DNA from: Eretmocerus hayati
Taxonomy: Eukaryota > Arthropoda > Insecta > Hymenoptera > Aphelinidae
Reading direction: 5' to 3'
NCBI GenBank assembly: GCA_029851415.1
Contig: CM056742.1
Coordinates: 63,560,454 to 63,624,453, forward strand
Length of the DNA: 64,000 nt
The notes under the pieces were generated by a model that had not been told where the DNA came from, ran no database searches, and worked only from the letters and a program-made list of their open reading frames with translations. Positions 47,691 to 58,159 of this stretch are shown here, piece by piece. Within the stretch, counting starts at the first letter, position 1; every line of letters starts with the position of its first letter. Both the position numbers and the translations under genes were made by a program.

Positions 47691-48554
47691 AAAAGACCCT
47701 ATCATAAAAATTTTTTATAAAGCATCAAACACCATCCCATTATACCACACTATCACAAAACCAGACGCAGATTAGTGTGCCTATCGATAAAAAAGTTTCA
47801 GGGAGGTGTTTCGAATGGAAACCCGTGATTCGATCTTTTTTCAGTTTTCGCATTCACGCAGCATTACCCAAAAGACCTATCCTCTTTTCCCCATCGGAAC
47901 CACGAAAAATTCATCGTCTGAGTGTCACCAACAGGATGCTTTGAGCCGGATGGGTGTGCCTATCGTAGAAAAAAAGTTATCTCAACTTCAATGAGGGATA
48001 AACACTACGTGAATCGGTTGGAAAACACAATAAAGTTGATGGCACATCGCAATATGGACAGATGGCTCTTTCGTTTGTCTTTTGAAAGTTGGTTTTCATA
48101 GTGATGGATGATATAGGTGAATGTGTCTTTCGAATTTTGACCCTGGGGATCCTGGAAACCCAGTTATATGGTGAGATTTCATATCATCACGACGTTCTTG
48201 AAGTACGTGAACATACGCTTGTCACCCGAAGATGGGATTCTGGTTTAATATGGTCCTAGGCATCTGTACTGACAAAATCTGACAATAATTATAATTTTCA
48301 CCTCTGAAACTTTCCAACTTTATTTAAAAAAAGTGCTCCTTTTGGGAATTTTCCAGTCTTCTATCCTCGATAACTCGAAAGGAATGCATTTTATCGCAAA
48401 AAGTGTAGGGCAACTTTTTGCAGATCTCTAAAAGATGATCAAAAAAGATATCCGTACATTTTCCCGTATAAGACGTTCTATTTCTGTAATGAGAGTATTT
48501 TCATATTTTTTTTTGTTATTATTCTCGGTTTTGGTTCCATAACTCGAAGGGATT
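47691..48554. other. Diverged direct repeats, no gene
   Basis: AAAAGACC...GTGTGCCTATCG blocks occur at about 47690-47800 and 47868-47980. ATAACTCGAAAGGAATGCA near 48370 resembles ATAACTCGAAGGGATTGCA near 48539, the outer end of the next palindrome. No gene supported. Confidence 0.5.
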
Positions 48555-49235
48555 GCACTATATTGCAAAGTTTATGGATTTTGCCCACAAGTAGAGAAGT
48601 TTCGTTCGGAGAAGGAGAATTTTCAAACAAAAAATGTTGCATTTAACATTGTTCACATGACATTGTTCATATGATTCATGCGATGGATTGTTGAATTCTA
48701 AATATTCCATTGTAAAAAACGAGTTTGCTTATAACAATCCAGCATAACTTTGGATTAGGAATCAAATTATTAAAAATAAATATGCCTCTCGGGTTATTAT
48801 CTCATTTGAAATAGAAGACCCATCATCCCTTGAGCAATTGTCGATGGGAAGGAGAAACCCAGCGCATGTCATGAATCGAAGCGTTCAGAGACGATTGATG
48901 GCATGCGCTGGGTTTCTCCTTCCCATCGCCAATCGCTCAGGGAATGATGGGTATAGAAGAAAATGTCTGGAATACTTTCTTATTTCAAGGAACAGAATAG
49001 CTCGAGTGACGAATTGGTTTTTAATCATTTGACTCATGATATAAAGTGATGCTGAATTGTTATGAACAAACTCACTTTCTTCAACGGAATATGTGAAATT
49101 CAACAATCTATCGCATAAATCACGTGGACTATGTCAGATGCAACATTTTTTGTTTGAAAAAAATTTCCTCTCCGATCACAACTTCTCTACTTGTGCGCAA
49201 AAAACCATGAACTTTGCAGTATTTTATTACTGATG
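48555..49235. repeat. Palindrome, arms of about 330 bp
   Basis: ACAAGTAGAGAAG (about 48587) mirrors CTTCTCTACTTGTG (about 49181). AAACAAAAAATGTTGCAT mirrors ATGCAACATTTTTTGTTT. The centre near 48881 is a strong hairpin in which GATGGGAAGGAGAAACCCAG pairs with its inverse. Arms differ by scattered substitutions and small indels, so it is older than P1 or P2. Confidence 0.88.
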
Positions 49236-50109
49236 ACATCACTGCTATTAGCAAGACGATCGATCCTGAAATTGAATTGGCTCCAAATTCCCAGAACATT
49301 TTTCAGTTACTGTGGACGAATGAAACCCCAGATATTTTACATCTTAACCGTTTGTCCTGCTCGGAGTGTGAATAGATTCCACCATGCTCTCACTCCGCTC
49401 TGACGCCCGGAACCTGGAAAGTTGAAAGTGCTAAACCCAAGGAATCAAAGTTGAAGTTGAGAGATATTTCGAAGGGAAAGCACGTTCAAGAGATGATAAT
49501 TTCGAAAAAATTGATAAATGTAAAGGGAACTAAGACCCGGTCTCGTTATGTTAAGCCAAAGGATCAGGCCTCATCAAAGAAAGCTGAGTTTAGAAGCGCA
49601 TTCTAAGTCAAATCGAGTCTGAGGAGAGGAGTTTGTAGGAAGTCCTCGAGACTGAATGCATCATTGGGAGATAATTGATGAAATTGTAAGATTGATTTTC
49701 TAATCATTACGTTACTAAGAGTATTCTTGATTATTATATAATGATGTATTTTCTGGTCATTACTGTACATTCATGTTAATTGTTATGAGAGTTTATGTTC
49801 ATCAGGGGGCGGTTTATTTTCTAATAATAAATTATTCAGTTGAGTGCAATATCCACCTGGTTCTTATATTTGAATTAGATAAATTAAACAATTCATAGTC
49901 AGGCTGATTTGTCATCGCAAACACTTCCTGAATTTGGAGTTGTTTCTAGATATGTTGATTTCAGTTTCGTGCGGGTTGGTGCGGAATAGGTCAAATGGGT
50001 ATCCTGATGAGCGACCCGAATAATCATTATCGCTGCAACCATCTGGGAGATCAAATATTACAGGCAGCATTGAGAACCCATTTCAAGATCTACTATTCGC
50101 ATTCTGAGA
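49236..50109. other. Gene-free AT-rich stretch
   Basis: No supported coding region, RNA or repeat. Short ORFs only. Confidence 0.45.
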
Positions 50110-50508
50110 CTTTTCTTCATGTTATCCCAAATTCTGGGACGTCCCAGAAAATGGAAATAAACAAGAAGAAAATCCCAGAAATTCTAAAAATTTCTGAAGA
50201 CAGCATTGGGAATCCGTTCATTAATCTTTTATAAGTTCTGGGCCGTGTTTTGCAACATTTTCTCAATTACTGGGACGTCCCGGAAAGTATAAAAAAATAA
50301 ATAAAAAGGCCGAGAAAGTGATGTGAATTTTGGCCATCCAATGCGTGAAACTTTCTTATATACTGGGACTCCCCACAGGTATCGTTTTTCAAATTCCGGG
50401 ACTTTTCAGAAATATTTTCGAGGCCGAGAATTTTATAAGGAACAAATTATGCGTCCCGGAATATGAATATATATGACGTATATTTTGCATCCCAGAATCT
50501 GAAGCTAT

Positions 50509-50511
<3 letters not shown>
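50110..50511. mobile_element. GGGACG-type element ending at a TA microsatellite
   Basis: CTGGGACGTCCCAGA, CTGGGACGTCCCGGA, CCGGGACTT, GCGTCCCGG and GCATCCCAG recur. The end GAATCTGAAGCTATACAAA adjoins (TA)n and is the inverse of the end at 22140. GGGACGTCCC is itself a perfect 10-bp palindrome. Confidence 0.65.

Positions 50512-50544
<33 letters not shown>
50512..50544. repeat. (TA)n microsatellite at element junction
   Basis: Separates the GGGACG element from the next palindrome with no other sequence between. Confidence 0.95.
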
Positions 50545-50549
<5 letters not shown>

Positions 50550-52637
50550 TGATTCTGGAGCAAGCTGGACAAAACCGTCACCAGGGGGGTCTGGGAAAAA
50601 TCCGCAAAAATTTTTTTCCATTAGTACTATGTTGAAATAGTACGAAAAAATTTTTTTCAGATTTTTTCGGCCCCCCCTGTGGGCCCCAGGGCTCATGAAA
50701 GGGCCATTTTAGGCCCTTTTTTAGCCTATTCTAGGAAAATCATAGCTCCGACGCAATTCAATATTTTTCAACGTACTTGGGCGCATTTTTCTCGTCAAGA
50801 CTAGTACTTTTGAAAAAAAAATTGTCCAAGGCCACTTAGTGAGCCTGACGACTTCTGCCACCTATTTATTAAGAGCAAATTTTAGCGATTTTTGGGCTTG
50901 CTTCAAAGTGATGTAGCTCCCACTAGACATGTGATAATCGACTTTTACAAGTAGTCATTTTGAAGGTCTTGAAAATACCTACAATTTGCCTACTTGTAAA
51001 AGTCAATTATCGCACTTTTTGTTGGAGCTACAGTCGATACAAGTTGAGCTATTTACGAAAAAGTCGATAATTCAGGACTCGATTCCAAAAATATATCTTA
51101 ATTTTTTTTCACCAAACTTGTGCGAAAATGTTCTTTCAGACATCTACTTTTAGTAAAAAAAATTTGGCGGAGGTTATTTTTTTTTATTTTTTTTGCCGAG
51201 CGTTACAAAATGCCGCATTTCGTGGTTTTAGCAAAAACAGCATCTTTGACCACGGTCACATATGCTCCCATCTGGACTGATGTGCACCAATCTGTGTGAA
51301 AGTACTCCCCAAAGTACCCCCAAGTACGTGTAAGAAGTTGCGGGGACGAGCCTCCACCCAGGAGCGAGCTGTAGGTTCTATTTACGGTGTCAAAAATAGG
51401 CATTATTTTGGCTATTTGAGCGTAAGCGACTGAGAGCATGATTTTACTCGTTCTGGCTTAGAAATGAGATAATGGGGTAGAATGAGGATCCAAACATACT
51501 TTTCCGACTCAAAATGACCATCTAAACACAATTCCGAGGTCAGTTTTGCTCTAAATAGTCGTCCCTTTGTCCCTTAAGAACTTAGATTCTGTCGACGGGT
51601 TCTGACACCGTTGAGGCACTAGAAGATATTTTAGAGCTAAACTGACCTCGGAATTGTGTTTAGATGGTCATTTTGAGTCGGAAAAGTATGTTTGGATCCT
51701 CATTCTACCCCATTATCTCATTTGTGAGCCAGAACGAGTAAAATCATGCTCTCAGTCGCTTACGCTTGAATAGCCAAAATAATGCCTATTTTTGACACGG
51801 TAAATAGAACCTACAGCTCGCTCCTGGGTGGAGGCTCGTCCCCGCAACTTCTTACACGTACTTGGGGGTACTTTGGGGAGTACTTTCACACAGATTGGTG
51901 CACATCAGTCCAGATGGGAGCATATGTGACCGTGGTCAAAGATGCTGTTTTTGCTAAAACCACGAAATGCGGCATTTTGTAACGCTCGGCAAAAAAAATA
52001 AAAAAAAATAACCTCCGCCAAATTTTTTTTACTAAAAGTAGATGTCTGAAAGAACATTTTCGCACAAGTTTGGTGAAAAAAAATTAAGATATATTTTTGG
52101 AATCGAGTCCTGAATTTTCGACTTTTTCGTAAATAGCTCAACTTGTATCTACTGTAGCTCCAACAAAAAGTGCGATAATTGACTTTTACAAGTAGGCAAA
52201 TTGTAGGTATTTTCAAGACCTTCAAAATGACTACTTGTAAAAGTCGATTATCACATGTCTAGTGGGAGCTACATCACTTTGAAGCAAGCCCAAAAATCGC
52301 TAAAATTTGCTCTTAATAAATAGGTGGCAGAAGTCGTCAGGCTCACTAAGTGGCCTTGGACAATTTTTTTTTCAAAAGTACTAGTCTTGACGAGAAAAAT
52401 GCGCCCAAATACGTTGAAAAATATTGAATTGCGTCGGAGCTATGATTTTCCTAGAATAGGCTAAAAAAGGGCCTAAAATGGCCCTTTCATGAGCCCTGGG
52501 GCCCACAGGGGGGGCCGAAAAATCTGAAAAAAATTTTTTCGTACTATTTCAGCATAGTACTAATGGAAAAAAATTTTTGCGGATTTTTCCCAGACCCCCC
52601 TGGTGACGGTTTTGTCCAGCTTGCTCCAGAATCACTC
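50545..52637. repeat. Long palindrome, about 1-kb arms, bounded by TA tracts (P5)
   Basis: GAGTGATTCTGGAGC at the left mirrors GCTCCAGAATCACTC at 52637. The arms are almost identical and meet around a spacer at 51556-51630. Terminal TGAGTGATTCT resembles TGAGTCATTCT of P1. ORFs of 66-78 codons are mirrored. No transposase is visible. Confidence 0.93.
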
Positions 52638-52662
52638 ATATATATATATATATATATATATA
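52638..52662. repeat. (TA)n microsatellite between two palindromes
   Basis: Pure TA tract joining the right end of P5 to the left end of the next palindrome. Confidence 0.95.
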
Positions 52663-53865
52663 TGGGAGAGTCCACGCGGAGCCGGCCACTCGCTTCGCGT
52701 CCCACGGAAAAACGCGAAAATGCCTCGTTTGAACTCGCTGAATTTCTCATCCAATACAATGGAAGAGAATTAAAATCGGTCATCAATCCGCTACTTACTT
52801 TTAACGAATGGTTATTCCTTCTACCTGAAAATCAATGTTAAAGTTTAGCTCCGAATATCTCGAAAAGCCCATCTTCAAAATTTTTTCAATTCCTGATATC
52901 AATAGTAACTCTAATGAACTTTAGAAATAAAAAACTCCCAGAGTGGGTACTTGCTTTATTTCAGAGTCACGAATTTTTAAGTGCAAAAATCTGAGGGTGA
53001 CGGGCCAGTTTCTGTGGCGTCGATCCGCCGCGGGTAAGTAGCGTGTAAACAGGTGCATTCCATGGGCTATAACTTTGTCCCTTCTATGTATTTGCTGTTA
53101 TTCGGGCAGACTTTTTAGCTTCCTCTATGAGATAAATTATCTTCTTTAAGACCGTGGATATTTCCCGCGTAGATCAGGCTGTTGAGAAGTCTCAGGTGAG
53201 ACAACTGGCTTTCAAGATCTGGCTTCAAAAGATATTTTATCACAGGTATTCGTCAATACACCACCTGATCTCCCAACCTTTGTCTCTTTGAGGAGTTTGA
53301 AACTATTTGGGGCTCACGAATCTGAATCAGCATAGTTATGACAACAAGTCTTCTGATAATTCCTGGGGAACGGATTATCTCAACGAGTCACCACGATAAC
53401 AGCAAATACATGAACGGAACGAAGCTAGCCCATAGAATGCACCTGTTTATTCCATGCTACTTACCTGCAGCCGACCGACGCCACAGAAACCGGCCCGTCA
53501 CCCTCAGATTTTTGCACTTAAAAATTCGTAACTCTTAAACGAAGCAAGTACCCACTCTGGAAGTTTTTTATTTCTAAAGTTCATTAGAGTGACTATTGAT
53601 ATCAGGAATTCGAACAATTTTGAAGATGGGCTTTTCGAGATATTCGGAGCTAAACTTCAACATCGATTTTCAGGTAGAAGGTATAACCATTCGTAAAGAG
53701 TAAGTAGCGCATTGCAAAGATGGTGAAAAAATCTTCAAACATGACCGAAAACAAATTTTTTTCATTGTATTGGATGAGAAATTCAGCGAGTTCAAACGAG
53801 GCGTTTTCGCGTTTTTCCGTGCGATACGAAGCGAGTGGCCAGCTCCGCGTGGACTCTCCCATATT
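52663..53865. repeat. Palindrome, about 580-bp arms, bounded by TA tracts (P6)
   Basis: GGGAGAGTCCACGCGGAGC at the left mirrors GCTCCGCGTGGACTCTCCC at the right. Arms correspond throughout (CATCCAATACAATGG; TGACGGGCC; CAGGTGCATTC) with moderate divergence toward a centre near 53260. No gene. Confidence 0.92.
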
Positions 53866-53890
53866 TATATATATATATATATATATATAT
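53866..53890. repeat. (TA)n microsatellite
   Basis: Right border of P6, the third TA tract of this element chain. Confidence 0.95.
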
Positions 53891-54287
53891 AGAGTCATAT
53901 AGTTATATCTTGTCATATGTTTCCAAATTTCGAATAACCATACATGATTCGATACGATCAACAAGGAATACCCATATGCATTGATACATAGTGTTATACT
54001 CCCTATCTACTCGGGGATAATGAAAAAAATACGCCGTGTATTCAGCGTATGGGGTGAGTGGGGTCCAGGTGTATACAGGGATATATTTACCTTATAAATA
54101 CACGGCCGTAAAAGCAATGAGAGGAAAGGCAGGAGACTCATTCGGACATCAATTGGATCTCTCATCGTGACTAAAGGAAATCAAAGGATATGAGAATTAT
54201 TTTCCACTTCCAGCTCTTCCATTAATTTTGCAGTATCACTCTCTCTGAATTATTCATAGAATCTGATATCAAGAATGAATTTAGCAG

Positions 54288-56050
54288 TATATCTAATTAA
54301 TTTTGACACTCGATCGATATGATCGGATTTCGTATTTATCACTCGCGGGAATTTCAAATTATGAAGATATTATTTTTTCGGTCTTTGCGAGTTAGAGTCA
54401 GCAGATATCGCTGACGTTTTTGGCATCAATCGAGAATGGATTTTACTCAACTCTCGATCAATTCACCTTTAGAGCCTCGTATGAATCCAAGGATGCATCT
54501 AAAGGATTTTGATGGAAAGGAATGAAAAATGAAGATGAGAAATGAGAAACTTTATGAAAAAATTTGGATTCTACGCTGATATCATGCGTGTTTCGCCCTT
54601 CTCTCATTGCTCGGGCTTTTCAAAGTGGTGGAAGAGCAATGAAAGTTCACCACTGACACGCGGCTCAAGTGGCCGAATGTTCGATGGTTTGGACGCCCTT
54701 ATACACGAAAGTTCATCTTCGTTAAGCGCTTGTGAGAAAGGTCATTTCAACCCGCTATTTCCATTTGATTTCTCAACATTTTTACTTTGGCAGCTCTTCG
54801 GCCTTCTGCCGGAGATATATCTAATTAATTTTGACACTCGATCGATATGATCGGATATCGTATTTATCACTTGCGGGAATTTCAAACTATGAAGATATAA
54901 TTTTTTCGGTCTTTGCGAGTTAAAGTCAGCAGATATTGCTAAAAACGTCAACAATCGACTCTAACTCGTAAGGACCGAAAAAATTATATCTTCATAGTTT
55001 GAAATTCCCGCAAGTGATAAATACGATATCCGATCATATCGATCGAGTGTCAAAATTAATTAGATATATCTCCGGCAGAAGGCCGAAGAGCTGCCAAAGT
55101 AAAAATGTTGAGAAATCAAATGGAAATAGCGGGTTAAAATGACCTTTCTCGCAAGTGCTTAACGAAGATGAACTTTCGTTTATAAGGGCGTCCAAACCAT
55201 CGAACATTCGGCCACTTGAGCCGCGTGTCAGTGGTGAACTTTCATTGCTCTTCCACCACTTTGAAAAGCCCGAGCAATGAGAGAAGGGCGAAACACGCAT
55301 AATATCAGCGTAGAATCGAAATTTTTTCATAAAGTTTCTCATTTCTCATCTTGACTATTCATTCCTTCCCATCAAAATCCTTTAGATGCATCCTCGGAAC
55401 CATACGAGGCTCTAAAGGTGCATTGATCGAGAGTTGAGTAAAATCCATTCTCGATTGATGCCAAAAATGTCAGCAATATCTGCTGACTTTAACTCGCAAA
55501 GACCGAAAAAATTATATCTCCATAATTTGAAATTCCCGCGAGTGATAAAAACGATATCCGATCATATCGATCGAGTGTCAAAATTAATTAGATATATCTC
55601 CGGCAGAAGGCCGAAGAGCTGCCAAAGTGAAAATGTTGAGAAATCAAATGGAAATAGCGGGTTAAAATGACCTTTCTCGCAAGTGCTTAACGAAGATGAA
55701 CTTTCGTTTATAAGGGCGTCCAAACCATCGAACATTCGGCCACTTGAGCCGCGTGTCAGTGGTAAACTTTCATTGCTCTTCCACCACTTTGAAAAGCCCG
55801 AGCAATGAGAGAAGGGCGAAACACGCATAATATCAGCGTAGAATCCAAATTTTTTCATAAAGTTTCTCATTTCTCATCTTGACTTTTCATTCCTTGCCAT
55901 CAAAATCCTTTAGATGCATCCTCGGAACCATACGAGGCTCTAAAGGTGCATTGATCGAGAGTTGAGTAAAATCCATCCTCGATTGATGCCAAAAACGTCA
56001 GCAGTATCTGCTGACTTTAACTCGCAAAGACCGAAAAAAGTATATCTTCA
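54288..56050. repeat. 530-bp satellite units inserted as an inverted block
   Basis: Units of about 530 bp (containing GACACTCGATCGATATGATC and CAAAGTGGTGGAAGAGC) run forward from 54288 to about 54950, then inverted to 56050: roughly one and a quarter forward, two inverted. The host text AGCAGTAT flanks both sides, and the other family B copy near 4970 lacks the insertion. A 102-codon frame is preserved in three units but lies within the satellite. Confidence 0.85.
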
Positions 56051-56185
56051 TAATTTGAATTCAGCAGTATTCCGAGTCAAGTGAGTTAGTACATATTATA
56101 GCAATAGCTCTATTCCACTCTAAATCTTATCGAGGGCAGACCGAATCCTGATAGACTTGTTTTGTATCACATGCTGACACATCTT

Positions 56186-56262
56186 GGATGGCGCAATTGG
56201 CTAACTGCCGTGGCTACGAAGTTGCAGCAATGTGAGGGTCCCAGGTTCGAATCCCGGTAAGT
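56186..56262 (+). repeat. tRNA-like pol III module in family B copy 2
   Basis: TGGCGCAATTGG (56189-56200) fits an A box and GGTTCGAATCC (56244-56254) is a perfect B box. Stems outside the T-arm pair poorly, so this is a tRNA-derived module. Its homolog is at 4764-4838. Confidence 0.65.
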
Positions 56263-56393
56263 TCAAAATTGTAATGTTCAAAATACGTTTTTTCTTAATC
56301 TAGCTGCGACACTCAATCACCTAAATCTCGAAAAACTATAACCTGGAGCGCGGCGAGGCGACATTTATTTTCAATAATTAAATTTTAGATTCT

Positions 56394-56508
56394 CAGCTGA
56401 GATCACAGCTGAGAAATCAGTTGTGAATTTGGCATGAGAATGCAGCTGTGATCTCAGCTGTGAATTCACCTGAGAAATCACCTGTGATTTCAGCTGAGAT
56501 CTCAGCTG
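56394..56508. repeat. 12-bp-phased CANNTG array, second copy
   Basis: CANNTG hexamers start at 56394, 56406, 56418, 56443, 56455, 56467, 56479, 56491 and 56503, with a single 13-bp slip around the degenerate unit at 56431. It mirrors the phase pattern of the first copy. Confidence 0.9.
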
Positions 56509-57008
56509 ATTTTTTTCCGGCAGGGCAAGGGAGAACAAGAGGTTTAAGAACCCCAACTTGGTGTATATAAGGCTACGGCAGCGCTGCGAGTTCTGCTCCT
56601 ACCCTATTGAAGAGAATTATGTCATGTACATGACATAAAAACGTGATGTCACGTTTTTTCGAAAAACCATATCACGATCTTGGACATTCATGACATAAGT
56701 CCATGATCAACTTCATGTCATGGAAACTTGTCATGATTATATGTAATAGTTTTATGTCACGAATTTTCGTCATGATTTTCCGGATTCCCCGCGCATGTCA
56801 CGGGATTTTGTCATAATTATTTGTCACGATTTTCTGAATTTCCACGTAAAGCGAGGCATGTCATGTGACTTTGTCAAGATTTTCGTCACGTTTTGACGGA
56901 TTTTTCACTGAAACGCAACTGAAATATCCAGTGCATGGACGAAAAATTTATCAATAACGGTCGACCAAAAAAAAAGTCATGAGAATATTCCGGTGGTGAT
57001 GAACTTTG

Positions 57009-57088
57009 CCGACACGGGGATTTGAACCCACCCGCTGTCGGATGTGTCACATTCAAAGTCCAACACCTTACCGTCGTGGCCAGCGAGG
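57009..57088 (-). repeat. tRNA-Ser/Leu-like module, left arm of family C
   Basis: On the minus strand: CTGGCCACGACGG, GTTGGACTTTGAAT, then GGTTCAAATCCC and GTGTCGGC. This is the D-arm, anticodon-arm and B-box order of a class II tRNA, but the 5' acceptor half is not recognisable. Confidence 0.55.
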
Positions 57089-57449
57089 AAGGTTAGTATA
57101 CAGTCGGTAAAAGGCTTTCTTATGATGCGGATCGCTAAAGCCGTTAGTATATAGGCCACATATAGGCGTTTTGATGCTCATTCGTTGATCTAATAGTGAC
57201 GAGCAGAATATTTTTGCCGCTTGCAGACGAGCGAGCGGACGCAGTTGACGAAGACTTTTGAGCGAAGCTGGAAAAGAATCCAAAGTTTGGAAACAGCGAT
57301 CGCTCGCTCGTCTGCGAGCGGCAAAAATATTATGCTCGTCATTATTAGATCAACGAATGAGCATCAAAACGCCTATATGTGGCCTATATACTAACGGCTA
57401 TAGCGATCCGCATCATAAGAAAGCCTTTTACCGACGATATACTAACCTT

Positions 57450-57535
57450 CCTCGCTGGTCACGACGCGACGGTAAGGTGTTGGACTTTGAATGTGACACA
57501 TCCGACAGCGGGTGGGTTCAAATCCCGGTGTCGGC
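57450..57535 (+). repeat. tRNA-Ser/Leu-like module, right arm of family C
   Basis: Mirror copy of 57009-57088 with an intact B box GGTTCAAATCC at 57515-57525. An extra GCGACG duplication lies in the D-arm region. Confidence 0.55.
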
Positions 57536-58159
57536 AAAGTTCATCACCACCGGAATATTCTCATGACTTTTTTTTTGGTCGACCGTTATTGATAAATTTT
57601 TTGTTCATGCACTGGATCTTTCAGTTGCGTTTTAGTAAAAAATCCGTCAAAATGTGACAAAAATCTTGACAAAGTCACATGACATGCCTTGCTTCACGTG
57701 GAAATTCAGAAAATCGTGACAAATAATCATGACAAAGTCCCGTGACATGCGCGGGAAATCTGGGAAATCATGACGAAAATTCGTGACATAAAACTATGAC
57801 ATATGGTCATGACAAGTTTCCATGACATGAAGTTGATCATGGACTTATGTCATGAATGTCCAAGATCGTGATATGGTTTTTCGAAAAAACGTGACATCAC
57901 GTTTTTATGTCATGTACATGACATAATTTTTTTCAATAGGGTATATATACTCGCCAGCAAGGCGCTACCACGCCTTTTGATTAACACGTTCAGAAGATGC
58001 CTGGTGGTTCTGAAGATCACCTGGGTCTGATCATGTGTGAATTTGAGATGTCCAATAACCAGGTGCATGGGTTTGGTTAATTTTCTGAAGAAATATCCAC
58101 CTGCTCTAGTGTGAAATTCATCCACAATATCCAACTCTCCAGCAGTCCATGGATTTTTC

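Larger units (their letters stand above)
54030..56526. mobile_element. CCCTGCC element, family B copy 2, with satellite insertion
   Basis: In inverse orientation to 4484-5217: the end GGCAGGG lies at 56520-56526, preceded by the CANNTG array and the tRNA-like module. The distal part (GGGGTGAGTGGGGTCCAGG near 54050) matches the end of copy 1. It is split by 54288-56050. No transposase. Confidence 0.75.
56602..57941. mobile_element. Palindromic element, CCCTATTGAA ends, TA target duplication (family C)
   Basis: CCCTATTGAA at 56602 mirrors TTCAATAGGG ending 57941, with TA immediately outside each end (56600-56601 and 57942-57943), as in Tc1/mariner-type insertions (known trait). The arms (about 630 bp) meet near 57270. 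Subterminal regions carry many ATGTCAYG/TCATGAT motifs. Each arm contains a tRNA-Ser/Leu-like module and a CAACTGAAA/GCATGGAC block related to family A. No transposase. Confidence 0.85.

Noticed and set aside
4764..57535. Functional tRNA genes
   Set aside because: A and B boxes are present but acceptor and anticodon stems do not close, and the modules occur only in inverted-repeat elements.
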